In this document: positions 43,622-52,652 of the stretch, piece by piece
How positions within the stretch are numbered: position 1 is the first letter of the stretch
How the letters are laid out: each line of letters opens with the position of its first letter
Program-made: the position numbers and the translations under genes
Notes under the pieces: generated by a model
Seen by the model: only the letters and a program-made list of their open reading frames with translations
Databases searched by the model: none
What the model was told of the DNA's origin: nothing
Assembly: GCF_033843645.1 (NCBI RefSeq)
Contig: NZ_JAWXVZ010000003.1
Span: 186,001 to 250,000, forward strand
Length of the DNA: 64,000 nucleotides
From: Pseudovibrio zosterae
GTDB taxonomy: Bacteria; Pseudomonadota; Alphaproteobacteria; Rhizobiales; Stappiaceae
Direction: 5' to 3'

Positions 43622-44107
43622 ATGTTTAACGATACCATTTGGGCATTCGTCGGCCTCATTCTCTTTTTTGCATTGCTGCAGTGGCTGAAAGTTCCGTCCA
43701 AGATCGGCGGCGCGCTGGACAAGCAGGCTGACAACATCAAGACCGAACTTGATGAGGCCCGCAAGCTTCGTGAGGAAGCTCAGTCTATCCTGGCTGAGTA
43801 TCAGCGCAAGCGCACTGAAGCCGAAGCAGAAGCCGAGCAAATCGTTGCTGATGCCAAGCTTGAAGCAGAGCGTATGGCTGCTGAAGCGAACGAAGCACTG
43901 GAAGAGATGATTGCACGCCGCACAAAAGCGGCTGAAGCAAAGATTGGTCAGGCGGAAGCCAACGCAATCGCTGAAGTCAAGGCACGTGCAGCGGAAGTCG
44001 CTGCTGCTGCTGCTGAAGAAATCGTCACATCCAGCCTCAGCGATGCGGACACAAAGAGCAAAGTTGTGTCTGAGAGCATCAAGCAGATTTCTGCCCGCTT
44101 GAACTAA
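43622..44107 (+). CDS. atpF: ATP synthase F0 subunit b
   Basis: The 161-residue partner of b' in the peripheral stalk: short N-terminal membrane helix (TIWAFVGLILFFALLQW) followed by a coiled coil rich in Ala and Glu, ending in KVVSESIKQISARLN. AAGGAGAACGAAGGT precedes ATG 43622, 14 bp after the b' stop. Last gene of the operon. Confidence 0.95.
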   Translation: MFNDTIWAFVGLILFFALLQWLKVPSKIGGALDKQADNIKTELDEARKLREEAQSILAEYQRKRTEAEAEAEQIVADAKLEAERMAAEANEALEEMIARRTKAAEAKIGQAEANAIAEVKARAAEVAAAAAEEIVTSSLSDADTKSKVVSESIKQISARLN

Positions 44108-44137
44108 GCGGTCATTAAGCTGACAAGAGTTTTGAAG

Positions 44138-44168
44138 AAGGCTCCAGCGCTAGCGCGGAGCCTTTTTT
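44138..44168. terminator. Terminator of the F0 operon
   Basis: AAGGCTCC and GGAGCCTT flank an inner GCGC/GCGC stem and are followed by TTTTTT. It abuts the rnhB stop codon from the other side, so it may serve both convergent genes. Confidence 0.92.
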
Positions 44169-44811
44169 ATTTCATGTCCTTGATCGGCCGGAACGAACGG
44201 CGGTGATGGACACTCGGGCCCAGCTTCAGGAGCGCTTCCTGATGGTCCTTCGTGCCGTAGCCCTTGTGCTTGGCAAAGCCATATCCCTGACAGCAGGCAT
44301 CAAGCTTCACCATCAAGCGGTCGCGGGTTACCTTCGCCACAATGGAGGCTGCCGAGATCGCCAGACAGCGGCCATCCCCCTTCACCAGTGCCTGTGCCTC
44401 AACCGTTACCCCTGATGGGACATCCCGGCCATCGAAGAATGCCTTGACGGGCATGATGGGCAGGGCACGGATGCAGAGGGCCATCCCGGCAAGGGTCGCC
44501 CCACGGATGTTAAGTCGGTCGATTGTCTTTGGGGACTGAACGCAGACGCTTACCTGCGCCTTTTCCATGATTTCGCTGTAGAGCGCTTCACGCTTTGCTT
44601 CACTCAGCTTCTTGGAGTCATTAAGGCCCACGGGCAAATTGTCATAGTCAAGCACCGCAGCGGCAATCACCACCGGCCCGGCCCATGGCCCGCGGCCTGC
44701 TTCGTCCACCCCTGCGAAAGGGCCACCAAGCTCATTGCGTAGGGAATGTTCCCACTGGGCGTCAGGAGCCTCGGGAAATGCACTGTCAAATAGGGTCTGT
44801 GTATACGCCAT
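44167..44811 (-). CDS. rnhB: Ribonuclease HII
   Basis: A 214-residue endonuclease removing ribonucleotides from DNA. The metal-binding Asp-Glu is in AGVDEAGRGPWAGPVVIAA, and further acidic residues appear in FFDGRD and VKLDACCQGYGF. The GRGPWAGPV block and the C-terminal HKGYGTKDHQEAL are diagnostic. Start ATG 44811. Confidence 0.96.
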   Translation of the reverse strand: MAYTQTLFDSAFPEAPDAQWEHSLRNELGGPFAGVDEAGRGPWAGPVVIAAAVLDYDNLPVGLNDSKKLSEAKREALYSEIMEKAQVSVCVQSPKTIDRLNIRGATLAGMALCIRALPIMPVKAFFDGRDVPSGVTVEAQALVKGDGRCLAISAASIVAKVTRDRLMVKLDACCQGYGFAKHKGYGTKDHQEALLKLGPSVHHRRSFRPIKDMK

Positions 44812-44871
44812 ATCGCATTTGTTACCTGAACGGATTAAGGGATCAAGAGGAACTGTACCGTCCAGACGGTT

Positions 44872-45996
44872 TTAGAACAGGGAAAGCTGCACACTGCCTT
44901 TTTCAGGCCCTATGAAATGCTCGGTTGAGAGTTTAGGCCCGCGGCTTGTAAGCCCCAAGCGCTTGCAGGTCAGTTGAAAGCGTTTGGAGAGCTGAGCAGC
45001 GTAGGGGCCGGCACCGCGCATGCGCCGGTTCCACTCTGCATCGTAGTCTTTGCCGCCGCGCATGGAGCGCATCAGAGACAACACATGGCGATAGCGGCCC
45101 GGTGCTTCGCGCAGCAGCCAGTCCTTGAAAAGCTCGCTCACTTCCCTTGGCATGCGCAGCAAAATATAGCCCGCCGCCGCCGCGCCCATTTCCTTGCAGT
45201 TTGCCAGTATCGCTTCAAGTTCATGGTCGGTCAGGCCGGGGATCACCGGCGCGATCAAAACACCCGTTGGCACGCCTGCCTCAGCAAGCTCTCGTATGGC
45301 CTTGTAGCGGTTGGCCGGTGTCGATGCCCGCGGCTCCATGGAGCGCGCCAGCTTCCTGTCTTCGGTGGTGATGGAAAGCCGAACGGAAACGAGATTCCGT
45401 TCAGCCATGCGGCAAAGAATATCCTTGTCCCTCAAGACCAGCGCCGATTTGGTAACGATGGTCACAGGATGTCCGGTGCGTTCAAGAACTTCCAGAATGC
45501 CGCGCATGATCTTCAGATTGCGCTCGACAGGCTGATACGGGTCGGTGTTCGTCCCAATCGCGATCGGTTTCGGCTGGTAGGAGGGCTTGGAGAGTTCCCG
45601 TTCCAAAACGTCAGCCGCATTACCCTTGGAGTAGAGGCGCGTTTCGAAATCCACCCCCGGTGACAAGCCGATATAGGCGTGAGAAGGACGGGCAAAACAA
45701 TAGGTGCAGCCGTGTTCGCAGCCCCGATAGGGATTGATGGAACGGTCAAAAGGCAAGTCAGGAGAGGTGTTTCGGGTGATCACCGTGCGGGTCACCTCGT
45801 TTTGACATTCGGTTTTTATGGGCGGCAGATCCTCCAGAAGTCCCCAACCGTCATCCTCAAGTTCACGCTGCTCTTTTTCAAAACGCGCTGCCGGGTTCGT
45901 CGCCGCGCCGCGGCCGCTGACCAGATTCGCAGGAAAATGACCCGCGTCCTCGGCGTTTAGCTCGTTACTATCAAAGGCTTGAACCGATTTGCCCAT
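44872..45996 (-). CDS. PA0069 family radical SAM protein
   Basis: A 374-residue radical S-adenosylmethionine protein of the PA0069/Rv2578c type related to spore photoproduct lyase-like enzymes. The cluster motif is C-x3-C-x2-C in GCEHGCTYCFARP; GTNTDPYQPVE, TKSALVLRDKDIL and PVIPGLTDHELEAIL are family blocks. Its reaction is unknown. ATG 45994-45996 is preferred over an upstream in-frame ATG at 46032, because AAAGGTGC precedes it. It commonly neighbours rnhB in related genomes. Confidence 0.93.
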   Translation of the reverse strand: MGKSVQAFDSNELNAEDAGHFPANLVSGRGAATNPAARFEKEQRELEDDGWGLLEDLPPIKTECQNEVTRTVITRNTSPDLPFDRSINPYRGCEHGCTYCFARPSHAYIGLSPGVDFETRLYSKGNAADVLERELSKPSYQPKPIAIGTNTDPYQPVERNLKIMRGILEVLERTGHPVTIVTKSALVLRDKDILCRMAERNLVSVRLSITTEDRKLARSMEPRASTPANRYKAIRELAEAGVPTGVLIAPVIPGLTDHELEAILANCKEMGAAAAGYILLRMPREVSELFKDWLLREAPGRYRHVLSLMRSMRGGKDYDAEWNRRMRGAGPYAAQLSKRFQLTCKRLGLTSRGPKLSTEHFIGPEKGSVQLSLF

Positions 45997-46099
45997 TGCT
46001 GAAGCACCTTTATGAGAACATAAGAGGAACATCTACCATTCTTCAATAAAATTCAAGACGGTTCTTTTCAGCGCAGTTGAGCCGGTCTAAAACTCCAGC

Positions 46100-46693
46100 A
46101 TGCTCAGTGTGATCATGACAACCCACAACAGCGAGCAATGTCTCGTACATACGTTGTCTTCCCTCGTGCCCGCCGCTGCTGAAGGCGTCTTGCGCGAGGT
46201 AATTGTAGTTGATCGCGGTTCCACAGATGCCACTCACGAGATAGCCGACGCCTCCGGCGCGCTATGGGTTTCGTGCGCTGAGGGAAATGTGCCCACGGTG
46301 GAACTTGCCTTGGAACACGCAAGACGCGGGGAGTGGTTCTTGTTCCTGCGGCCGGATGTCATTCTTGAACAGGGATGGCAGAACGAAGCCATGGCGTTTA
46401 TTGAACGCGCCCAGCGGTCCAGCGCGGATACCCAGCTTGCAGTGCTGCGCTACAAGAGTGATGACTTCGGCTTCAAGGTGCGCCTCAAGGAAACGCTTGT
46501 GAATTTTTCCTCTCAAGTCCTCGGCATCACCCATCCATGTCAGGGACTTCTGGCCTCAAGATCTGCACTGCTGCGCAATTCCAACCGCACGGCCAAAATC
46601 AGCGCGCCCACTCCAGCGCAGATCCTGCGCAAGCTGCGGCAGGGTCGCCCCACCACCTTGCGCGCCGCAGCCATTCGCATCGCCTCACAATAA
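46100..46693 (+). CDS. Glycosyltransferase family 2-like protein
   Basis: A 197-residue short GT2-fold protein: MLSVIMTTHNSEQCL at the N-terminus, VIVVDRGSTDATHEIAD as the nucleotide-sugar block, and FLFLRPDVILEQGW in place of the usual DxD metal-binding motif. With only the first Rossmann half clearly preserved, activity may be reduced. It has no membrane helix. Sugar donor and acceptor are unknown. Divergent from the radical SAM gene. Confidence 0.8.
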   Translation: MLSVIMTTHNSEQCLVHTLSSLVPAAAEGVLREVIVVDRGSTDATHEIADASGALWVSCAEGNVPTVELALEHARRGEWFLFLRPDVILEQGWQNEAMAFIERAQRSSADTQLAVLRYKSDDFGFKVRLKETLVNFSSQVLGITHPCQGLLASRSALLRNSNRTAKISAPTPAQILRKLRQGRPTTLRAAAIRIASQ

Positions 46694-46819
46694 GTTCCTC
46701 TCCGCAATTGGCGTAAGGCCGCGCGTTTTTGTGGGCTCAAACTGCGTCCATGGTTGCATCCTGTGCCAGATCACATACCTAATAGTGCGTAGGTAGGACG
46801 CAGGCATTGGGGGGAATGC

Positions 46820-47473
46820 ATGGACCTTTTGCGACAGGTAGACGCGTATTGCGAGCGGATGGGCTTTGAGTTCTGGGCCGAACCGATAAACGCGGTCACC
46901 AACCTTGCTTTCATAGTTGCAGCTCTATTGGCTTTCGCGGTCTGGACAAGGCAGGAGAACAAGGACGCTGGCTCCTTCATCCTCATTGCCTTGATTGCCA
47001 TTATCGGCACAGGCTCTTTCCTGTTTCATACCTATGCCACCATCTGGGCCATGCTCCTGGATGTAATCCCCATCATGTTCTTCATGCTGGCCTACTTCTA
47101 TCTGGCGACGCGGCACTATCTGCACTCAGGCATTTTGCAAAGCATCGTCGCCACTCTCGGTTTTCTTGGTGTGTTGCTCGGAGCACCGCAGTTCATAGAA
47201 CCCTATCTCGGTTCTTCTGGCGGCTATGTGCCCGCGCTCCTCGCCATGTGGGGCTTTGCCGCCATCCTCATGCGCAAGGATCCTGAAACAGCCAAATCAC
47301 TGGCACTTGCGGGCGCTGTCTTTACGGTCTCTCTGACATTCCGAACATTGGACGAACCGGTATGCGCGCAAATCAGCTTCGGAACACATTTCTTGTGGCA
47401 TATCTTCAATGCGATCGTTTTGTATGTACTCACGCGCGCCTTTATCCGCTTTAAGCAGAGGAAAAATGCGTAA
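46820..47473 (+). CDS. Ceramidase-domain (CREST superfamily) membrane protein
   Basis: A 217-residue protein with about seven membrane helices. The pattern WAEPINAVTNLAF at the N-terminus, GSFLFHTYAT, MLLDVIPIMFF and the C-terminal HFLWHIFNAIVLY supplies the Ser/His/Asp/His-His metal-site residues of the alkaline ceramidase/PAQR/Per1 (CREST) hydrolases. Substrate in a bacterium is uncertain; an amide-linked lipid is plausible. Confidence 0.85.
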   Translation: MDLLRQVDAYCERMGFEFWAEPINAVTNLAFIVAALLAFAVWTRQENKDAGSFILIALIAIIGTGSFLFHTYATIWAMLLDVIPIMFFMLAYFYLATRHYLHSGILQSIVATLGFLGVLLGAPQFIEPYLGSSGGYVPALLAMWGFAAILMRKDPETAKSLALAGAVFTVSLTFRTLDEPVCAQISFGTHFLWHIFNAIVLYVLTRAFIRFKQRKNA

Positions 47474-47584
47474 GGTGAATTGCGTGATGCTGTGTCCCGC
47501 TTAAAACCAGAGGGCACGCTCCATTCTGTGAACTCCTGCGCACTCTGTCTGTTCGTACCACACGCCAACACAAGAAGACCTGAA

Positions 47585-49885
47585 ATGACCGACCCGAAGA
47601 AACCCGCAACACGCGATCTGGACGAAAACGCCCTCTACTATCACCAGTTCCCACGTCCGGGTAAGTTGGAAATTCAGGCCATCAAGCCGCTCGGAAACCA
47701 GCGCGACTTGGCGCTGGCCTATTCACCGGGTGTGGCTGCCCCTTGCCTTGAAATCGCAAAGAACCCGGAAAAGGCCGCGGACTACACGGGGCGCGGTAAT
47801 CTGGTTGCGGTCATTTCCAACGGCACCGCCGTTCTCGGGCTTGGGGCCATCGGCCCGCTGGCATCGAAACCGGTGATGGAAGGCAAGGCCGTTCTCTTCA
47901 AGAAATTTGCAGGCGTTGATGTGTTCGACATTGAGGTGGACGAGCGCGACGTTGAGCGGTTTGTGGACGCGGTCACAGCACTGGAGCCCACCTTCGGCGG
48001 CATCAACCTTGAGGACATCAAGGCCCCTGAATGCTTTATGATCGAGAACAAGCTTCGCGAGCGCATGAGCATTCCTGTGTTCCATGACGACCAGCACGGG
48101 ACGGCCATCATTGTGGCGGCGGCGGTCCGCAACGGTTTGGAGCTGGCTGGCAAACGGGTGGAAGATGCCAAGATCGTTGCCTCAGGGGCGGGCGCCGCAG
48201 CGCTCGCCTGTCTCAACCTCTTGGTTTCATTGGGCGCCAAGCGTGAAAACATCTGGGTGACGGATATTGAAGGCGTTGTCTATGAGGGCCGCGAAAGCCT
48301 CATGGATGAGTGGAAATCGGTTTTCGCCCAGAAGACTGACAAGCGCACGCTGGATGATGTGATCGGCGAGGCCGATGTTTTCATGGGCCTGTCGGCAGCA
48401 GGCGTTTTGAAGCCGGAGATGGTGGCCAAAATGGCTGCCAAGCCGCTCATTCTGGCGCTTGCCAACCCGAACCCGGAAATCATGCCGGAGGACGCGCTTG
48501 CGGTGCGCGATGACGTGGTCATGTGTACCGGCCGTTCTGACTATCCGAACCAGGTCAACAACGTGCTCTGCTTCCCCTACATGTTCCGCGGGGCGTTGGA
48601 TGTGGGCGCAACCACCATCAACGAGGAAATGAAGCTGGCAGCGGTTGAGGCGATTGCAGGCCTTGCCCGCGAAGAACCCACAGACGTGGTTGCCAAGGCC
48701 TATGGCGGCGTCACGCACACCTTCGGCCCCAACTACCTCATTCCGTCGCCTTTTGATAACCGTCTGATCCTTCGTATCGCGCCAGCAGTTGCCAAAGCCG
48801 CCATGGACTCCGGCGTTGCCACCCGTCCCATTGAAGACTTCGACGCCTACATGGACAAGCTGAACCGCTTCGTGTTCCGCTCTGGTCTGGTGATGAAACC
48901 GATCATCCAGCAGGCCAAAATGGACAAGAAGCGCGTCATCTATTCAGATGGCGAAGACGAGCGCGTGCTGCGCGCCGCGCAGGTGGTGATTGAAGAGGGG
49001 CTGGCAACACCTATTCTCATCGGGCGTCCGAACGTATTGAAGACCCGCTGCGAGCGCTTCGGCCTCAAGATCCGCCCGGGTGTCGATTTTGAGTGCATCA
49101 ACCCGGAAGATGATCCGCGTTACCGCGAGTATGTCGACACCTTGTTCTCGCTGGTTGGCCGCCTGGGCGTAACGCCGGAAGCCGCTCGCACCATGGTACG
49201 CACCAACAACACGGTCATCGCGGCCATTGCCGTTCACCGCGGCGAGGCAGATGCCATGATCACCGGCCTTGAAGGTCGGTTCGACAAGCACCTGCGCGAC
49301 ATCTCAAACATCTTGGGTCGAAAGGAAGGGGTGGCGGACTTCTCCACCTTGTCGCTGCTGATCAACAGCAAGGGGGCGTTCTTCCTTGCTGATACCTACG
49401 TCTCCGAATGCCCGTGTGCCGAGGAGATCAAGCAGATCACCAAGGCCGCCGCACAGCAGATCCAGCGGTTCGGCATCACGCCGCGCGCCGCCCTTCTGTC
49501 TCACTCCAACTTCGGCTCTCGTGACACGGTTACTGCGCGCAAGATGCGCGATGCCTTGGAGATGCTTTGGAAGGAATGTCCGGATCTGGAAGTGGACGGC
49601 GAAATGCATGGTGACGCAGCTCTGCGTGAAGAGGTGCTGAAGCGCTACATGCCACACTCCCGCCTGTCCGGTCCGGCCAACCTGCTGGTGTTCCCAACGC
49701 TGGATGCTTCCAACATTGCGCTGAACCTGATCAAGGCGATGACGGATGCGTTGCATGTGGGGCCAATCTTGCTTGGCACTGCCAAGCCAGCCCACATCAT
49801 CACCCCGTCCATCACCTCTCGCGGCATTGTCAACATGACAGCCCTTTCAGCCGTGGATGCCCAGCCCCATCCCGATGAAGACTAG
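47585..49885 (+). CDS. maeB: NADP-dependent malic enzyme with phosphotransacetylase-like domain
   Basis: A 766-residue MaeB-type enzyme converting malate to pyruvate and CO2. The malic domain (about 20-170) has VAVISNGTAVLGLGAIGPLA and VFHDDQHGTAI; the NAD(P) domain (about 170-430) has VASGAGAAALACLNLL; the C-terminal 320 residues (from about 445) are phosphotransacetylase-like and usually regulatory, binding acetyl-CoA. ATG 47585 (MTDPKKPATRDLDENALYY) is chosen over the open frame from 47480. It lies about 110 bp after the ceramidase-like gene. Confidence 0.95.
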   Translation: MTDPKKPATRDLDENALYYHQFPRPGKLEIQAIKPLGNQRDLALAYSPGVAAPCLEIAKNPEKAADYTGRGNLVAVISNGTAVLGLGAIGPLASKPVMEGKAVLFKKFAGVDVFDIEVDERDVERFVDAVTALEPTFGGINLEDIKAPECFMIENKLRERMSIPVFHDDQHGTAIIVAAAVRNGLELAGKRVEDAKIVASGAGAAALACLNLLVSLGAKRENIWVTDIEGVVYEGRESLMDEWKSVFAQKTDKRTLDDVIGEADVFMGLSAAGVLKPEMVAKMAAKPLILALANPNPEIMPEDALAVRDDVVMCTGRSDYPNQVNNVLCFPYMFRGALDVGATTINEEMKLAAVEAIAGLAREEPTDVVAKAYGGVTHTFGPNYLIPSPFDNRLILRIAPAVAKAAMDSGVATRPIEDFDAYMDKLNRFVFRSGLVMKPIIQQAKMDKKRVIYSDGEDERVLRAAQVVIEEGLATPILIGRPNVLKTRCERFGLKIRPGVDFECINPEDDPRYREYVDTLFSLVGRLGVTPEAARTMVRTNNTVIAAIAVHRGEADAMITGLEGRFDKHLRDISNILGRKEGVADFSTLSLLINSKGAFFLADTYVSECPCAEEIKQITKAAAQQIQRFGITPRAALLSHSNFGSRDTVTARKMRDALEMLWKECPDLEVDGEMHGDAALREEVLKRYMPHSRLSGPANLLVFPTLDASNIALNLIKAMTDALHVGPILLGTAKPAHIITPSITSRGIVNMTALSAVDAQPHPDED

Positions 49886-50078
49886 GGGCGCAGCCGTTTG
49901 TCACAGGCAGGCGGCAAACTGGCAGCGTCTTTGGCGTTGACCCTGCGAAGCATGGCGGTTTGCGGGCGGCATCATCACGGTTTCTTGTGTTTTTGCCGCC
50001 ATCTACGTGCAATCAAGTATTGATCCGGGGGGTGCTCCCCGGCCATTAATGGGTTGTTCTCTTTTAAAAATCGAGAGC

Positions 50079-50270
50079 AAGTAGAGGAGCGTCGTGCAAT
50101 CAGTACGCTGGTCGAGGGCTGACCCCCGAAAACCCCAGCGGAAAGGTGCCGATGCCGAAGGATTTGAGGCGTCATCCTCAGGTCCTGGGGCTGCATCAAA
50201 CAGGTGCAGCACTGCCATAGGAATTCCCGCAGCATGCGGGGGCAACAATGACTATGGAGCGCTACTGAGA
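50079..50270 (+). promoter_or_regulatory. Lysine riboswitch (L-box)
   Basis: The leader of the following transporter gene carries the L-box motifs in order: AGTAGAGGAGCG (P1 and J1/2), CAGTACGCTG, GGAAAGGTGCC and GATGCCGAAGGAT (conserved GCCGAAG), GGGGCTGCATC, GCACTGCCATAG, and CTATGGAGCGCTACT closing P5 and P1. Side-by-side reading with the Bacillus lysC element shows the same blocks in the same positions. P1 pairs AGTAG with CTACT. It is one of few I know of in alphaproteobacteria. The ligand is expected to repress the gene. Confidence 0.92.
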
Positions 50271-50279
50271 TAAGAAGAG

Positions 50280-50367
50280 CTGCCGCGTTCAGGCAGGTGT
50301 TTTTATGAGGCCGCTGCGCCTTCTTCAGAAGCCTCCATCGTTTAGACATAAGAAGTAAAAACGATGG
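50280..50367 (+). promoter_or_regulatory. Expression platform of the lysine riboswitch
   Basis: Two elements follow the aptamer. CTGCC, loop GCGTTCA, GGCAG, then GTGTTTTT (50280-50304) looks like a short intrinsic terminator. CCATCGTTT (50335-50343) pairs perfectly with AAACGATGG (50359-50367), burying the ATG at 50364 and placing the purine-rich AAGAAG in the loop. Control could therefore be transcriptional, translational or both. Confidence 0.6.
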
Positions 50368-51953
50368 CGTTGATGAGCTATGCCGACTCGGCACTCTCCA
50401 TTTTTCCACCGCTCGTTGCGATCACTCTGGCGATTGTGACCCGCAAAGTTCTGATCTCCCTGGGACTTGGCATTCTCATGGGCATCTTGATGCTCACCAA
50501 CTTCTCATTGAGCGGCACCTTTTTCGAAGTCATCGACCGCGCCACAGGGCTTGTCTGGGATGGCTCGGGGCTTGCCCTCTGGAACATCTATACGGTCAGC
50601 TTCCTGCTGTGCATGGGCGCGCTGATGGCGCTCATCTCCGTCAGCGGCGGCACCCGCGCTTTGGCTCAGTGGGCACACCAGCGCATCGCCAGCGCCCGCG
50701 ATGCCAAGCTCATGACCATCTTCTTGGGGCTGATCGTCTTCATCGACGACTATTTCAACGCGCTGCTGGTGGGCAATGTGGCGCGTCCGGTGACCGATCA
50801 CTATAAGATCTCCCGTGAGAAACTGGCTTACTGCATCGATTCCACTTCCGCTCCGATTTGCGTCATCTCGCCAATCTCCACGTGGGGGGCTTACATCATG
50901 TCCCTTCTGGCGGGCATTCTTGTGGCCAACGAGGTGGTCGAATACAGCGCACTGTCCGCTTTCGTCTCCATGATCCCGCTGAACTATTATGCGCTTGTGT
51001 CCTTTGGCCTGTTGCTGTGCGTTGCTGTCATGCGCCTCGATATTGGTCCCATGGCCTCCGCCGAATACCGGGCCCAAAAGGGCAAGCTCTGGGATCCGGC
51101 CAAGGGGCTTCCTCCAGGCGAAGATGTAGGTCTGCCAGAAGCTGAAACCGGCAAGGTGTTCAACTTCGTTGGGCCGCTCCTTTTGCTCGTGGCGCTCGTT
51201 ATCGGCTTGATGATGTATTCGGGGGCCTCCGGTCTTGCGGCCAACGGCGAAGCGTTCACGCTCATTGGCGCGCTTGAAAATGCCGATGGCGCATGGGCCA
51301 TGGCTGCCTCAGGCATTGTCACGGTCGCGTTCACCGTGGCGCTTCTGATGGTGCAGGGCGTACCAACCGCACACATCGGGCAGGCGTTCGTAAAGGGCCT
51401 GCAGTCCATGCTGCCAGCGGTCTACATTTTGCTCATGGCTTGGACCATCGCAGGCGTCATTGGCGATCTTGAAACCGGCAAGTATCTGGCCAGTCTCGCC
51501 AGTGGCAACCTGCCGTCCGCTTTCGTTCCGGTGCTGGCGTTTCTCATTGCCGCTGCTGCCGCGTTTTCCACGGGCACCAGCTACGGCACCTTCGCCATCA
51601 TGCTGCCCATCGCGGCCAACATGGCCTTCCATCTGGATGCCGAGCTGCTCATGCCAGCCATGGCTGCGGTTTTGGCGGGCGGTGTGTTTGGTGACCATTG
51701 CTCACCCATCTCCGACACCACCATCCTGTCTTCCACGGGGTCTGGCTGTCACCACATCGACCACGTGGCCACCCAGCTGCCTTATGCGCTGCTTGCAGCT
51801 CTGGTCAGCATGGCCAGCTATTTCACCGTTGGCCTCACCGGGTCATTGCTGGCCGGGCTGGGCGTCGCACTGGTCGGTCTGGTGCTCGTGGTGCTTGTTT
51901 TGCGTCGGCTCGCCAGCACCAGCACCCAAGGCAGCGAGAAGCTTGCGCACTAA
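50364..51953 (+). CDS. NhaC-family transporter under lysine riboswitch (candidate LysW-type lysine transporter)
   Basis: A 529-residue membrane protein with about 12 helices of the NhaC Na+/H+ antiporter superfamily. Conserved blocks: FIDDYFNALLVGNVARPVTD, STSAPICVISPISTWGAY, STGTSYGTFAIMLPIA and GGVFGDHCSPISDTTILSS. By homology alone it would be called a sodium/proton antiporter. The lysine riboswitch directly upstream argues for lysine uptake, as proposed for the LysW group of NhaC proteins in other bacteria. The ATG at 50364 sits in a potential hairpin. Confidence 0.9.
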   Translation: MALMSYADSALSIFPPLVAITLAIVTRKVLISLGLGILMGILMLTNFSLSGTFFEVIDRATGLVWDGSGLALWNIYTVSFLLCMGALMALISVSGGTRALAQWAHQRIASARDAKLMTIFLGLIVFIDDYFNALLVGNVARPVTDHYKISREKLAYCIDSTSAPICVISPISTWGAYIMSLLAGILVANEVVEYSALSAFVSMIPLNYYALVSFGLLLCVAVMRLDIGPMASAEYRAQKGKLWDPAKGLPPGEDVGLPEAETGKVFNFVGPLLLLVALVIGLMMYSGASGLAANGEAFTLIGALENADGAWAMAASGIVTVAFTVALLMVQGVPTAHIGQAFVKGLQSMLPAVYILLMAWTIAGVIGDLETGKYLASLASGNLPSAFVPVLAFLIAAAAAFSTGTSYGTFAIMLPIAANMAFHLDAELLMPAMAAVLAGGVFGDHCSPISDTTILSSTGSGCHHIDHVATQLPYALLAALVSMASYFTVGLTGSLLAGLGVALVGLVLVVLVLRRLASTSTQGSEKLAH

Positions 51954-51984
51954 TTCAAAGCAATAAACCTTCCAGAAAAACAAA

Positions 51985-52010
51985 CAGCGGCCTCGGTTTC
52001 GGGGCCGCTG
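51985..52010 (+). terminator. Hairpin after the NhaC-family gene
   Basis: CAGCGGCC, a 10-nt loop, GGCCGCTG, then TATTC. The downstream T-run is poor on the plus strand, but position, 32 bp after the stop, fits a terminator. Confidence 0.6.
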
Positions 52011-52121
52011 TATTCATGTCGGGCACTGGCCTTTCGCAGTTCTAACTCCCCCGAAGGCCGCAGTTGTTTCCGCCGTCACCCTGCGGCACCTTAAGACCTC
52101 CATGTAAACTGGGAGGGAAAC

Positions 52122-52604
52122 ATGGGAGTTTCAGATACCAGCCGGCGGCGCATCGACCGCCTGCTTGCCGAATATGGCGACAGTCATCAGAACGGCCACA
52201 ACAAGCTCATTCACTGGATTTGCGTTCCGGTCATCGTTTGGACGGTCACAGCGCTGCTGTGGAGCCTGCCGGTGCCCGCAGTGTTTCAGGGTGTGCCATA
52301 TCTCAATTGGTGCACCATCGTGCTTGGCCTTGCCGTGCTGTATTATCTAACGCTGTCCGTCACCTTGGCCGTTGGCATGGCAGCCATTGCGGCGCTGTGC
52401 CTCTGGATCAACGCCAGCTACAGCTTCAGCCTGCCGCTATGGCAAACGGCTCTGATCGTCTTTGTTGTGGCTTGGGTTGGCCAGTTCATCGGCCACAAGA
52501 TCGAAGGCAAAAAGCCATCCTTTTTCAAGGATGTGCAGTTCCTTTTGATTGGTCCTGCATGGCTCTTGCACTTCCTCTACAGGAAGGTTGGCATTCCGTA
52601 CTAA
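52122..52604 (+). CDS. Mpo1/DUF962-like membrane protein
   Basis: A 160-residue protein with four membrane helices of the DUF962 (Mpo1/YGL010w) family. HQNGHNKLIHWICVPVIVW at residues 22-40, and GHKIEGKKPSFFKDVQFLLIGP near the C-terminus (seen as GHKIEGKKPSFFKD, then VQFLLIGP), are diagnostic histidine-bearing blocks. Yeast Mpo1 is an Fe(II)-dependent dioxygenase in phytosphingosine alpha-oxidation; bacterial function is untested. With the ceramidase-like gene 5 kb away, a sphingoid or hydroxylated-lipid link is conceivable. Confidence 0.88.
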   Translation: MGVSDTSRRRIDRLLAEYGDSHQNGHNKLIHWICVPVIVWTVTALLWSLPVPAVFQGVPYLNWCTIVLGLAVLYYLTLSVTLAVGMAAIAALCLWINASYSFSLPLWQTALIVFVVAWVGQFIGHKIEGKKPSFFKDVQFLLIGPAWLLHFLYRKVGIPY

Positions 52605-52614
52605 GGATGTCGTC

Positions 52615-52650
52615 GAGTGCGCCGGTGGAGGAATGGGAACCGGCGCACTC
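52615..52650. terminator. 12-bp stem between Mpo1-like and DUF1127-like genes
   Basis: GAGTGCGCCGGT, a 12-nt loop, ACCGGCGCACTC: perfect pairing between convergent genes, without a T-run on either strand. It may block read-through or stabilise transcript ends. Confidence 0.6.
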
Positions 52651-52652
52651 GC

